A DNA stretch of 64,000 bases, taken from the NCBI GenBank assembly GCA_963780675.1, contig CAWACR010000006.1, forward strand, positions 1 to 64,000. Direction: 5' to 3'. This DNA is from JAHECE01 sp963780675 (GTDB lineage: Bacteria > Actinomycetota > Actinomycetes > Actinomycetales > JAHECE01). This document shows positions 17,835 to 26,417 of the stretch, one piece after another (position 1 is the stretch's first letter; each line of letters starts with the position of its first letter). Position numbers and translations under genes: made by a program. A model generated the notes under the pieces. The model was not told the origin of the DNA, ran no database searches, and saw only the letters and a list, made by a program, of their open reading frames with translations.

Positions 17835-18101
17835 CCCGCGTTATCTCCCCGGCCGCCGGCCAGGAGCCCTCGCGCCTGCGACTGAACGTCATGCTTCACA
17901 CACCCCGCGCGGACCGAGACCGTCTGGGGAGAGCACACCACCCGAGCCCGAGGACCCACGGTCTCCCCTGACGTCGCGCCCCCGGCCGCAGACCTCCGGT
18001 TGCAGTTGGCCGTCGTCCGGGCCCGTCGGACGACGGCGCGCACTGGGGCGACAGCGCCGTGACCTGCACAAACGCAGGACGCGGGCCCTTCGCTCGTCCG
18101 G
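17835..18101. other. Intergenic region
   Basis: No gene is supported here. It separates the last redox gene from repeat copy 2. CCTGCACAAACG at 18063-18074 recurs near 10852, in the other repeat-bearing intergenic region. Confidence 0.4.
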
Positions 18102-18397
18102 GGTGGTGGCGACGACGGTGACGACCCCTCACCGGAGGAGTTCCGTCCGGGACCCACCCGACACAGCGGCCACGTCCCGGCGGGAGGTGGTGACAACCCC
18201 GGGCGCGTCGCCGTCGGGTTGTCACCACCCCCTGTCACCGCGGGGCAGGGGTATCGGCGCAGGTCAACGGCGCGCGGCGACCATGGTGACGATGGTGACA
18301 ACATTCCGGGCGCAGTTCACATGTGCACCGCAGACCTCCGAGCCGGGGGCGAGACGTCAGGTGCTGGCGCCGTCGTCGGCTGTGGCGGTCTCAGCCT
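18102..18397. repeat. Dispersed direct repeat, copy 2
   Basis: Similar to 9826-10078 and in direct orientation, but with about 45 extra bases (18190-18234) that contain a perfect 11-bp inverted repeat: GGTGACAACCC at 18189-18199 and GGGTTGTCACC at 18216-18226. GTGAC and its complement occur many times. The two copies bracket the 8-kb redox module plus the DUF3024 gene. No gene is supported inside; the ORFs that cross it have no family similarity I can see. Confidence 0.75.
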
Positions 18398-18792
18398 GGA
18401 TCCACCGGCGTGCTGGGTGGGTCGCACGAGAGGACCTCCTTCCGGAAATCGCTCAGACCCCGGACCCTCCGGCCGCCGCGGTTCGCCCGGCGGAGGGCCG
18501 AAGGCGACGTCCGTCGTGTTCGAGGTGGCCGTGAGCCGACTCGACGAGTCACCGCGTCGGTGGCATGTCGTCGCCTGAGGCGCGGGTGGCGACCACTGCC
18601 GCGGTTGTGCCGTGCTCCCGGGCCGCACGGCCCTTGAGTTCCCGGCCCGCGCTGTGTATGCCGACCGCGACAAGCGGTGCGGACGGGCTCGCGTGGGCCG
18701 CTCGAGATGCGATCACGGAGCTGCCCGGAGAGGCTGCCACCACGGTGTTTGCACACCGCGCCCGACCCCCACCGCACGGGAGCACACCGATC

Positions 18793-20109
18793 ATGCCCGG
18801 ATACGCCGTCGTCGACCTCGAGACCACCGGGCTACGCCCGTCCTGGCACGACCGGATCGTGGAGATCGGCGTGGTCCACCTCGACCCCAACGGGGATGTG
18901 GAGAGCACTTGGGAGACGCTCGTGAACCCTGAGCGTGATCTCGGCCCCCAGGAGATCCACGGCATCGCCGCCGCCGATGTCCTGGCCGCCCCCACGTTCG
19001 CCGACGTCGCCGGCACCGTGACCGACCTGCTGCGCGGACGCACCGTCGTGGCGCACAACGCCACCTTCGACACCTCGTTCCTGCGCGCCTCCTACGAGAA
19101 CCTCGGGGTCAACGTCCCCATCCGTTCCGCGACGTCGCTGTGCACCATGCGCTGGGCGGGCCAGCTCATGCCCCGTGCCCCACGCACCCTCGCCAGCTGC
19201 TGCACCCAGGCCGGCATCCGGTTGAACGAGCACCACGCCGCCCTCGCCGACGCCAGCGCCACCGCTGCCCTCCTGCGCCACCTCATGGACCTCGCCGGGC
19301 GCCCCCAGCCGGGAACGCGGCGAGCACTCAGGTCCGACGGCGGGTGGTCACCACCCTGGGCCGAGGTGTGCGCCGTCGCCGAGACCGCCCCCTGGCCGGC
19401 CATGCCGCACCACGGCTGCACACCCGTCGTGCGGGGCAACGCCACCCGGCGGCAGGTCCCGTTCCTGTCCCGCCTGGTCGACTCCCTGCCCGGGGAATGC
19501 ACCGACGACGCCCAGACCGCTTACCTCGCCCTCCTCGACCGGGCCCTGCTCGACCGGTTCCTGTCCGTGCGCGAGCAGGCTGCGCTCATCGCCTGCGCCC
19601 GCGACCTGGGCATCGACCAACCCACCGCCGTGGACTTGCACCGGCGCTACCTGCACTCCCTCGCCCGCGCCGCCTGGGCCGACGGCGTCCTCACCGACAC
19701 CGAACGCGAGGACCTCCACGCCGTCGCCTCACTCCTGGACCTCGACCCTGCCGACGTCGAGCACGCCCTCACCGCAACGCGCAGAGCCGACGACGGCGCC
19801 ACCCACGACAGGGCATCGGACACCGGGTGCGGGGCCGGACCGGAAGCGCCGTCCTCCCCCGTGGAGCACTTCCGCCTCTCGCCCGGCGACATGGTGGTCT
19901 TCACCGGGGAGATGAACCTCCCCCGCGAGGTGTGGACCGACCGTGCTCGCGCCGTCGGGCTCATCCCCCACACCGGCGTCACGAAGAAGGTCCGCCTCGT
20001 CGTCGCCGCCGACCCCGACTCCCTGTCCGGCAAGGCCCGCAAAGCCACCGACTACGGCATCCCCATCGTCACCGAAGACGCCTTCGCCCGCATGATCGGC
20101 GTCAACTGA
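18793..20109 (+). CDS. DEDD-family 3'-5' exonuclease with central TerB-like region and C-terminal BRCT domain
   Basis: The 438-residue product has exonuclease motifs VVDLETTGLRP (ExoI, D-x-E), VAHNATFDTSFL (ExoII) and HHAALADASATAALL (ExoIII, H-x4-D). This DnaQ-like part ends near residue 165. Residues about 225-335 contain paired helical stretches including LTDTEREDLHAVASLL, a TerB-like pattern. The C-terminus, PGDMVVFTGEMNLPREVWTD, GVTKKVRLVVAADPDSLSGK, ARKATDYGIPIVTEDAFARM, is a BRCT domain. The layout occurs in actinobacterial DNA polymerase III epsilon-like proteins and suggests DNA repair. ATG at 18793 starts the domain directly. A degenerate copy of the C-terminal half is at 23265-23869. 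Confidence 0.88.
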   Translation: MPGYAVVDLETTGLRPSWHDRIVEIGVVHLDPNGDVESTWETLVNPERDLGPQEIHGIAAADVLAAPTFADVAGTVTDLLRGRTVVAHNATFDTSFLRASYENLGVNVPIRSATSLCTMRWAGQLMPRAPRTLASCCTQAGIRLNEHHAALADASATAALLRHLMDLAGRPQPGTRRALRSDGGWSPPWAEVCAVAETAPWPAMPHHGCTPVVRGNATRRQVPFLSRLVDSLPGECTDDAQTAYLALLDRALLDRFLSVREQAALIACARDLGIDQPTAVDLHRRYLHSLARAAWADGVLTDTEREDLHAVASLLDLDPADVEHALTATRRADDGATHDRASDTGCGAGPEAPSSPVEHFRLSPGDMVVFTGEMNLPREVWTDRARAVGLIPHTGVTKKVRLVVAADPDSLSGKARKATDYGIPIVTEDAFARMIGVN

Positions 20110-20198
20110 CACGACCACGCGACCCGGTCCACGCGTCCGCAGCAAGTGCCCCCCGAAGCCCGTCGCCGTCACGAGCCCACGCCACGGACGTCGCGACC

Positions 20199-20255
20199 CA
20201 TGCAACATCCCATGCAACAGCGATGTTGCATCAGGCCACGTGTGGCCCCATGCAA
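20199..20255. repeat. ATGCAAC-motif cluster with palindrome
   Basis: ATGCAAC occurs at 20199, 20212 and 20249 and, inverted, at 20225-20231. Bases 20212-20231 form a perfect 7-bp inverted repeat ATGCAAC-AGCGAT-GTTGCAT. Part of this block (20204-20232) recurs with two changes at 23925-23953, after the degenerate exonuclease copy. It may be a binding site or a transcription end signal for the exonuclease gene. Confidence 0.55.
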
Positions 20256-20399
20256 CTATTCCACGGTCGGTTCGTGGCTCGCGGTGGAGTGCCACCGAGC
20301 CGCGTCAGCGTCTCCAGATGAAGTGCGCGTTCCTGCCGGCGCCATCGCCACGCTCCACGAGGTCGCCCTCGTATCTCTCCAGCGCTCCCCGAGCGCCGG

Positions 20400-20549
20400 T
20401 CATGGTCTACCCCCGGACATGAGCACGCCGATCAGGAGGACGCCCGCCAGAACCGTTCCACCGGGCGACCGCCCCCGGGCCCACGCCGCGGCGGCCACCG
20501 TCGCGACGAGTGCCGCGCCCGCGAGGAAGGCGAGGATGACTTCACCGAC
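20400..20549 (-). CDS. Possible small two-helix membrane protein
   Basis: From GTG at 20549 the frame encodes about 49 residues: VGEVILAFLAGAALVATVAA, a short basic loop WARGRSPGG, then TVLAGVLLIGVLMSGGRP. Two hydrophobic helices with a positive loop are plausible for a small membrane protein. No family is recognised, and the ribosome binding site is weak. It is listed because the hydrophobic pattern is not shared by the overlapping plus-strand frame. It may equally be chance in GC-rich DNA. Confidence 0.3.
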   Translation of the reverse strand, partial: VGEVILAFLAGAALVATVAAAAWARGRSPGGTVLAGVLLIGVLMSGGRP

Positions 20550-20603
20550 CCGGTGGCCGCGACCGTCGACGTCGTCGGCGGAGGGATGGGCCACGGAACC
20601 CAG

Positions 20604-20741
20604 TCATTCGTACTCACTCGAGTCGCTCGGTGGCTCGGGCTCGATGGCGCCACCCCCGTTGTAGACGTGCTGAGCAACGCAGTTCCGATCGGCGATGGCG
20701 CTGTGGGACCCGATGTCCTTCGCTCCGTTCAACCCCGACAC
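20604..20741 (-). CDS. Possible 45-residue peptide
   Basis: From GTG at 20741 the frame gives VSGLNGAKDIGSHSAIADRN then CVAQHVYNGGGAIEP and EPPSDSSEYE before TGA. Composition (Asn, His, Tyr, Asp present, few Arg) is unlike the Arg/Pro-rich shadow frames common in this DNA, so it may be truly coding. It has one Cys and an acidic tail. No function is recognised and no maturation gene is adjacent. Treat as tentative. Confidence 0.3.
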   Translation of the reverse strand: MSGLNGAKDIGSHSAIADRNCVAQHVYNGGGAIEPEPPSDSSEYE

Positions 20742-21005
20742 CCACCAAGAGGACCTCTGGGCCCCGCGGCCCTTGTGCCCTCACGCCGGGCGGTGGTGTA
20801 CGCACCCCAAGAAGCCCGGCACGATCGGCTCCTCAAGGAGCTCGACCAGTCGGCACCTGTGATGCACCGGACACGGCCGTTGGGCGTCTCTGACACATCT
20901 CCAGGCACGGCGCACGCGTGGGGTGCACAGCGTTCTCCCAGGCAGGCTCTCTACGTTCCCCTCGTGGCGCGGGTCCGCGTCGTCGGTCCTGGTGGGGGTG
21001 GCTCC

Positions 21006-22422
21006 TTGTTCATCACGTACCTGAGGCGCGAGCTGTGGAAGCGGCGCCGGCAGACGCTGATCGTCGCGGCGGGCCTCGGGCTCGCCGTGGCCACGGTCAT
21101 GGTGGTGGGCTCCGTCTCGACCGGTGTGCGCGACGCTCAGCAGCAGGTTCTCGAGTCGCTGTATGGCGTGGGCACGGACATCACCGTGACCCAGGCCGTG
21201 GAGCCCGGATCGGGACCGGGAGGGGGCTTCGCCTTCCAGCCCGGCGAAGGCGCCACCGGGGAGGGCGGGTCCCAGGTGCTGCAGCAGGATCGGCTCGTCC
21301 TTGAGCCCGGCTCGGCCGCGATGGACGCGACCGGCCTCGACGCTGTCCGAGACGTCGACGGGGTGTCAGCGGCCGCGGCCACCCTGGAACTGACGTCCGT
21401 GAGCTTCTCTGGAGAGATCCCCGCCCCCGGGCAAGGGCAACCGGGAGCAGCGCCCGGTGAGGGCCCGTCGTTCGACATCACCTCGTTCTCCGTCGCCGGT
21501 GTCGATCCCGACGCCGCGGCCGTCGGGCCACTGGCCGTCGTCGCGCTCTCCGCCGGACGCACCTTCGACTCCGACGAGGTTGACGCGTCGGTCGCCGTCC
21601 TCGACGAGACCTTCGCGGCCGCCCAGGGACTGGGAGTCGGGGACACGATCACCGTCGGGGGCCAGGACTTCGAGATCATCGGCACGGTGGCGTCCAACTC
21701 CCAGGCCGCGTCCACGTCCGCCGATGTCTACGTCCCCCTCGCCACGGCCCAGACGTTGTCCGGCCTGACGGACCAGATCAGCTCGATCTACGTCCAGGCC
21801 TCCACGGCCGGCGACGTCGGCACCGTGAAGGCGTCGATCGCCACCGTGCTGCCGGAGGCGACGGTCAGCACCCAGTCCGACCTTGCCTCGAACGTGTCGG
21901 GATCCCTCAGCACCGCGGCTAACCTCATCGGGAGCCTGGGCCGGTGGCTGTCTCTGGTCGTGCTCGGCGTCGCGTTCCTGCTCGCCGTCCTGTTCACCCT
22001 CTCCGGCGTCAGCCGGCGGACTCGAGAGTTCGGGACGCTCAAGGCGATCGGTTGGCGCGACCGCCGCATCGTCGGGCAGGTCGCCGGCGAGTCGCTGACC
22101 CAAGCGCTGCTTGGTGGAGCGTTCGCGGTCGTTCTCGGGGTGGGGGCCCATCACGGCCATCAACCTGGCCGAGATCACCTTGTCGGGGGCGACCGGAGGG
22201 TTCGCCGCCGGCCCGTTCGGGCAGAACGGCGGCGGCGCGTTCGGGGGTCCGTTCGCGCAGCAGGAATCGGGCGTCGACGTGGTCCTGTCGGCCCCGGTGA
22301 GCGTCGACGTGCTCCTGGCCGGCATCGGGATCGCCGTCCTCGGGGGCATGCTCGCCGGTGCCCTGGGCGGGTGGCGTGCGGCACGCCTTCGACCGGCCGA
22401 GGCCTTCCGCAGCGTCGGCTGA
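21006..22422 (+). pseudogene. MacB/FtsX-type ABC transporter permease, one frameshift
   Basis: The product starts FITYLRRELWKRRRQTLIVA with the first membrane helix LIVAAGLGLAVATVMVVGS, then a large extracytoplasmic domain of about 250 residues (MacB periplasmic-core-like, with ITVGGQDFEIIGTVAS), then helices LSLVVLGVAFLLAVLFTLSG, an FtsX signature SRRTREFGTLKAIGWRDRRI, and VDVLLAGIGIAVLGGMLAGA near the end with RLRPAEAFRSVG. The frame changes near 22135-22147 within a G-rich run, between FAVVLGV and GPITAINLAE, so it is either a recent pseudogene or a homopolymer sequencing error. A TTG start at 21006 after GGTGGGGGTGG is most likely. The ATPase gene follows after 38 bp. Confidence 0.8.
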
Positions 22423-22460
22423 CCGCCGAACCGGCCGAACCACACGAAAGGGCTACACCC

Positions 22461-23147
22461 ATGTATGAGCTGGTGGACGTCTCGAAGACCTACATGCAGG
22501 GGCCGCGCTCGGTCGTCGCCCTGACCGGTGTCAGCATGACCATCGACGACGGCGACATGGTCGCCGTCCAGGGGCCGACCGGTGGCGGCAAGTCCACCCT
22601 GCTGCAGATGCTCGGCGCGCTCGACCGGCCGACCAGCGGCAGCGTCCTGCTGAACGGTCGAGACCTGACCCGGCTGAGCGCACGGGAGCTCGCCGCCATT
22701 CGCGCGCGGGAGCTCGGACTCGTCTTCCAGACCTTCAACCTGATCTCGACCCTCACGGCAGCCGAGAACGTCGAGACCGCTCTGGTGCCCCTGTCGCTGT
22801 CCAAGGCCGACCGCCGCGAGCGGGTACGCAAGGCGTTGGAGGCGGTAGAGCTGGCGGATCGCGGACAGCACCTGCCCGCCGAGCTCTCAGGTGGACAGCA
22901 GCAGCGCGTCGCGATCGCACGGGCCCTCGTCAAGGAACCGACCGTTCTGCTAGCCGACGAGCCGACGGGAAACCTCGACGAGGCGATGCGCGACGAGGTG
23001 ATGGGCATCCTCGAAGGACTCTGGCGCGAACGCGGGCTCACCCTCGTCGTCGTCACCCACGACTCCATCGTCGCCCGACGCGCTCCTCGACGGATCCGGA
23101 TCGTCCAGGGGGTCGTGAGCGAGGTCTCGGCAGCCACACCGGCCTAG
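22461..23147 (+). CDS. ABC transporter ATP-binding protein (MacB/LolD type)
   Basis: The 228-residue ATPase has Walker A QGPTGGGKSTLLQML (Gly-rich, with a TGGGKS variant), Q-loop VFQTFNLISTLTAAENVETA, signature LSGGQQQRVAIARAL, Walker B VLLADEPTGNLDE and the switch His in VVVTHD. This is the LolD/MacB-type ATPase that powers an FtsX-like permease exporting lipids, lipoproteins, peptides or antibiotics. ATG at 22461 follows GAAAGGG. It is coupled to the permease at 21006. The long frame that joins it to upstream sequence is accidental. The pair lies between the exonuclease gene and its degenerate duplicate. Confidence 0.9.
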   Translation: MYELVDVSKTYMQGPRSVVALTGVSMTIDDGDMVAVQGPTGGGKSTLLQMLGALDRPTSGSVLLNGRDLTRLSARELAAIRARELGLVFQTFNLISTLTAAENVETALVPLSLSKADRRERVRKALEAVELADRGQHLPAELSGGQQQRVAIARALVKEPTVLLADEPTGNLDEAMRDEVMGILEGLWRERGLTLVVVTHDSIVARRAPRRIRIVQGVVSEVSAATPA

Positions 23148-23264
23148 GGTCACGACGTGACGGCGGACACCCGGCCGCCGGATCTTGTGCGTCCTCACGT
23201 GGGCCGGCACGGTGTGCCCCTGCACGCCTGCTTCCATCGATCGCCATCGGCGCCGTCCTTCTCG

Positions 23265-23869
23265 GCCCCGACGTCGCCCAGACCACCTACCCCGCGCTCC
23301 TGGACCGCGCCCTGATGACCGGTTCGTGACCGCGCGCGAGCACGCCCTCGTCACCTCCCCCCGCGAGCTCGGGATCGACCAGCCGACCGCAATCACCCTG
23401 CACCGGCGCCACGTGCGCCCTGGCCCGCGCCGCCTGGGCCGACCACCTCTTCACCGACGCCGAACGCGAGGACCTCGACGCCGTCACCCACCCCCTCGAC
23501 CTCGACCCCGACGTCGACACCGCCCTCACCCACGCCCGCACCACCGACGACGACGCATTCCGTCCGCCCGCAGCAAAGCTCGCGTGGGGGGACGCAAGAC
23601 AACGGACCCCGCGATCCCGCAGCGCTTCCGGCTGCAGCGCGGCGACCTGGTCAGTCGTCACCGGCGAGATGACCCTCCCCCGCGGAGTCTGGATCGACCG
23701 CGCCCGCGCCGCCGGCCTCGTCCCCCACCCCAGCATCACCAAGAAGGTCAGCCTCGTCATCGCCGCCGACCCCGACTCCCTGTCAAGCAAGGCCCCCAAA
23801 GCCGCGGACTACGGCATCCCGATCATCACCAAGAACGCCGTCGCCACGCTGATCCGACCGGGCGCGTAG
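23265..23869 (+). pseudogene. Degenerate copy of the C-terminal half of the exonuclease/BRCT gene
   Basis: The fragments match the gene at 18793 in order. ALLDRALMT corresponds to ALLDRALLD, then LARAAWADHLFTDAEREDLD to LARAAWADGVLTDTEREDLH. The BRCT part, GEMTLPRGVWIDRARAAGLV, then ITKKVSLVIAADPDSLSSKA, corresponds to the original. The copy is broken by frame changes near 23330 and 23650, and the exonuclease domain is absent. The last part, 23669-23869, is an open frame for 66 residues of BRCT and could be expressed only if it has its own start. It is a duplication remnant rather than a second gene. Confidence 0.8.
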
Positions 23870-23924
23870 CTGCGCGCTGCCGTCGCCTCTGACCCGCACC
23901 CTGGGCAACGCCACGCCGGCCATC

Positions 23925-23953
23925 AACATCCCATGCAACAGCGACGTCGCATC
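23925..23953. repeat. Second copy of the ATGCAAC block
   Basis: 29 bases identical to 20204-20232 except for two changes that alter GATGTTGC to GACGTCGC. It follows the degenerate exonuclease copy as the original follows the intact gene, so the duplication included the 3' flank. Confidence 0.6.
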
Positions 23954-24055
23954 GGGGTTCATCAGGATGCTCGAAGACCCTTGCAGGCGGCGCGAGAAAG
24001 CCCCTCTGAGCAGCGCCTACGCGCATCGCCAGGCACCTGCCTGCGCCCCACCTTC

Positions 24056-24083
24056 AAGGAGTTCGAATCCCCCATCCTCCGCA
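24056..24083 (+). other. tRNA-Ser-like 3' end
   Basis: GGAGTTCGAATCCCCCATCC and the following TCCGCA look like a T-loop plus the acceptor 3' strand ATCCTCCG of tRNA-Ser (whose 5' end is GGAGGAT). The T-stem does not pair well and the 5' half is missing. It may be an old attachment-site remnant at the left edge of the 24.4-31.1 kb element. Confidence 0.35.
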
Positions 24084-24367
24084 CTCGACGCGCCCGGGCT
24101 CGATGACGTTGTTCAGGGCCCGCCCATGATGTGCCCCAGCGCATCCGCCCGACCCGTCACCCCCGCGACAGGAGGAGCAAGCGAGCCATGAACACGGCCC
24201 ACCTCAGGAAGGGGCCCGCGACGGAGCGTTGTGCTCAACGAACGAGACACGCGACGTGTCACCTGATCGGCCTGCCAGGCGGTGGTCGTTGGCCTCGGGT
24301 GCGCCGTCCTTGGACGTCGCGCGCCCGGTTCACGGGGTGTGGATCCGTCGATGTCACCTCCGGCTCG

Positions 24368-24373
24368 TAGCAT
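24368..24373 (+). promoter_or_regulatory. Putative -10 box of a leaderless promoter for the toxin-antitoxin operon
   Basis: TAGCAT lies 6 nt before the GTG at 24380, placing the transcript start at the start codon. There is no ribosome binding site. This is the same arrangement as at 2040-2053. Confidence 0.45.
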
Positions 24374-24379
24374 CAGAGC

Positions 24380-25072
24380 GTGGGTGTCCAGGAGATCCCG
24401 GTCGAGTTCACCGTTCCGCTCTATACGCAGCTCGAGGCGGCGCGGCTCGTCGGCGTACCGGCGAACACCTTCCGGAACTGGTCGAGGGGTTACGAGTACA
24501 AGACCCTTGCAGGGGTCGAGCGGACCTCGCCGCCCATCGTGACGACCACCGGCCCCGGGCGAGGACCGGTCGTGCCGTACGTGGGTCTGGGCGAGGCCTA
24601 CGTCCTTGCCGCATTCAGGGCGGTCGGCGTCCCCATGCAGCGGATCCGACCAGCCGTCGCTTGGCTCGAGCAGAACATCGGGCTGCAGGCGGCGCTGACC
24701 AGCGAGAGACTCATGACCGACGGCGCCGAGGTGCTCTGGCGGTTCGAGCGGGACGAGGCCGCACCGCTCGGTACCGACGAGCCGCACCTGGTGGTGGTCC
24801 GCAACCAGCAGATCGTGTTCCACGAGGTCATCCAGCAGTACCTCCGCACGATCACGTACCGCGGCGGGCGAGTCGCGTCGATCCGGCTCTCGCAGTACCG
24901 AGCGCCGGTCGCCATCGACCCGCTCATCAACTTCGGGCAGCCGACGATCATCAGCCGGGGGATCCGGGTCGCGGACGTCGTCGGCCGCCTCCGCGCCGGT
25001 GAAACGCCCGACGACATCGCCGACGACTACGGCCTCGACATCGCAGAGGTCAGGGGTCTGCTCGCAGCATGA
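24380..25072 (+). CDS. vapB45: VapB45-type antitoxin with DUF433 domain
   Basis: The 230-residue protein has an N-terminal HTH-like segment (LYTQLEAARLVGVPANTFRN W-SRGYEYKT) and a C-terminal DUF433 domain (INFGQPTIISRGIRVADVVG with RLRAGETPDDIADDYGL). Length and layout match Mycobacterium tuberculosis VapB45 (Rv2018, about 239 residues), which pairs with a PIN-like toxin. It should neutralise the downstream RNase and repress its own promoter. The last codon overlaps the start of the toxin gene by 4 nt, the usual coupling. GTG at 24380 is supported by the conserved VQEIPVEFTVPLYT N-terminus and a -10 box just upstream. The symbol is by similarity only. Confidence 0.75.
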   Translation: MGVQEIPVEFTVPLYTQLEAARLVGVPANTFRNWSRGYEYKTLAGVERTSPPIVTTTGPGRGPVVPYVGLGEAYVLAAFRAVGVPMQRIRPAVAWLEQNIGLQAALTSERLMTDGAEVLWRFERDEAAPLGTDEPHLVVVRNQQIVFHEVIQQYLRTITYRGGRVASIRLSQYRAPVAIDPLINFGQPTIISRGIRVADVVGRLRAGETPDDIADDYGLDIAEVRGLLAA

Positions 25073-25488
25073 GCGGCCGCGTACAGACCCCACGGTTCTT
25101 CCTGGACCGCGGGCTCGGTTCACGCATCGTGCCCAACGGCCTCCGCGCCGCCGGGTGGAGCGTGACAACGATGGACGAGCGCTACGGGTTCGAGCGGAGC
25201 CAGGCGATCTCCGACGCCGAATGGATCATCGACGCGACGAGGCTCGGTGAGTGCCTGCTCACCAAGGACATCGCCATCGCAACGCGCTCGGCAGAAGCGC
25301 GGATCGTCGTGATGAACGACGCCCGCCTCTTTGCGCTCGCCAACGCCCGGCTCTCCGGCCCCGAGTCGCTCGATCGGTTCCTGCGTCACGAAGAGGCGAT
25401 ATTCCGGTGGGCTGGCAGGGTCAAGCCACCGTTCGCCGCTGCCGTCTACGCCGACGGGGTGCGCCGGCGCACGCTCCACTACCCGTGA
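25069..25488 (+). CDS. vapC45: VapC45-like PIN-domain toxin
   Basis: The 139-residue product reads RFFLDRGLGSRIVPNGLRAA GW, then DERYGFERSQAISDAEWIID, LLTKDIAIATRSAEARIVVM and a tail with DRFLRHEEAIFRWAGR. The early Asp, the TKD near the middle and the acidic residues of the WIID region fit the PIN-like fold of VapC45 (Rv2019, 138 residues). Such toxins are ribonucleases that cut RNA when freed from the antitoxin. It overlaps vapB45 by 4 nt. It looks intact, unlike most genes of the surrounding element, so selection or recent arrival has kept the pair functional. Confidence 0.75.
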   Translation: MSGRVQTPRFFLDRGLGSRIVPNGLRAAGWSVTTMDERYGFERSQAISDAEWIIDATRLGECLLTKDIAIATRSAEARIVVMNDARLFALANARLSGPESLDRFLRHEEAIFRWAGRVKPPFAAAVYADGVRRRTLHYP

Positions 25489-25814
25489 CCACGTGCGTGA
25501 CCGGGCCCGGGGATGCCCCGGGCCACGCTCATCGCGTTCACCGGGACGCCCGTCTCATCGGAAACTGGAACACGCGTGAGGTGTTCTGTGACCAGATCGA
25601 CGTCCACAACATCACCCGCGCTGTCCAGGACAGCGCGACCGTGCCGGTGCATGTCGAGGTCGACGAGGTCGACGACCCGCCGCCGACCAAGAGCATGTGG
25701 CCCCGCAACCGCGTCTGCAGGGCTGGGTGTACTCCCCAGCACACGACTTCTCGGGCCGTCGACACTCGCAGGCATGGCTGGGGCGGCCGTCGGTCGCCCC
25801 AGGCTGCGTCACCG
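25489..25814. other. Intergenic region between toxin and hypothetical gene
   Basis: Nothing convincing is seen in these 326 bases. The two flanking genes converge, so transcription ends here; no clear hairpin terminator was identified. Confidence 0.4.
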
Positions 25815-26417
25815 TCAGTCGATCTGGGTTCCCGGTGCTCGCTTGCGCGCAAAGACCTCACCGGTCTTCGGGTCGACGCCGAGTGCCGCGGCGCGCGGGA
25901 ACTCAGCCGGGTCGAAACGACGGGCCCGCAACTCGCCCTCCACGCCTGGCGGCGGGGACTCGCACAAGTCCCGCTCGAAGTCGTCGAAATCCACGGGCTT
26001 TGCGCCCTCGAGCAGGACAAGGCTGTGGATGCCGTGGACCTTGCCGTCGGGCGTAAACAGAACCCAGTGGACTTGTTCGACGAACGCAGAGAGGTTGAGT
26101 CTCTCCACACCGAAGATCGCTCCGACCGCCGCGGCCCACCCGGAGTCGACGCGCAGCCAAAACCTGAGCCAACTCGTTGTGACATGCACCTGGGCGTCTT
26201 CCCCAGGTCTGTGGAACTCGGGTCGCCCGTCGAGTCGCGGAGTTGCGGGTGACTGGATCCATGCTTCGGCCGAGGGTGGGACATTCAACGGATCCGGCAT
26301 GAGGGCGCTCAGACTGACGTGGGCGACCACATCGCTCTTGCGGAACCGGACTGTCTTGCTGTGCCAGACGTCAATGTCGTTGCCTTCGAGCCACGGCGTA
26401 TAGATCAATTCGGCCAT
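25815..26417 (-). CDS. Hypothetical protein
   Basis: The 200-residue product begins MAELIYTPWLEGNDIDVWHS and contains TTSWLRFWLRVDSGWAAAVG, GVERLNLSAFVEQVHWVLFT, DGKVHGIHSLVLLEGAKPVD and FARKRAPGTQID. It is soluble with a high Trp content. I do not recognise the family. ATG at 26417 is chosen because GGGGGG lies about 7 nt upstream; the frame is open further but the extension is low-complexity. It converges with the vapBC pair. It belongs to the decayed element but is itself open, and base composition is close to that of its neighbours. Confidence 0.6.
   Translation of the reverse strand: MAELIYTPWLEGNDIDVWHSKTVRFRKSDVVAHVSLSALMPDPLNVPPSAEAWIQSPATPRLDGRPEFHRPGEDAQVHVTTSWLRFWLRVDSGWAAAVGAIFGVERLNLSAFVEQVHWVLFTPDGKVHGIHSLVLLEGAKPVDFDDFERDLCESPPPGVEGELRARRFDPAEFPRAAALGVDPKTGEVFARKRAPGTQID

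Noticed and set aside
20553..23147. One 864-residue open frame covering upstream DNA, the permease and the ATPase
   Set aside because: The permease C-terminus lies in another frame (to 22422) and the ATPase has its own start at 22461. The long frame joins them only because of the frameshift near 22140.
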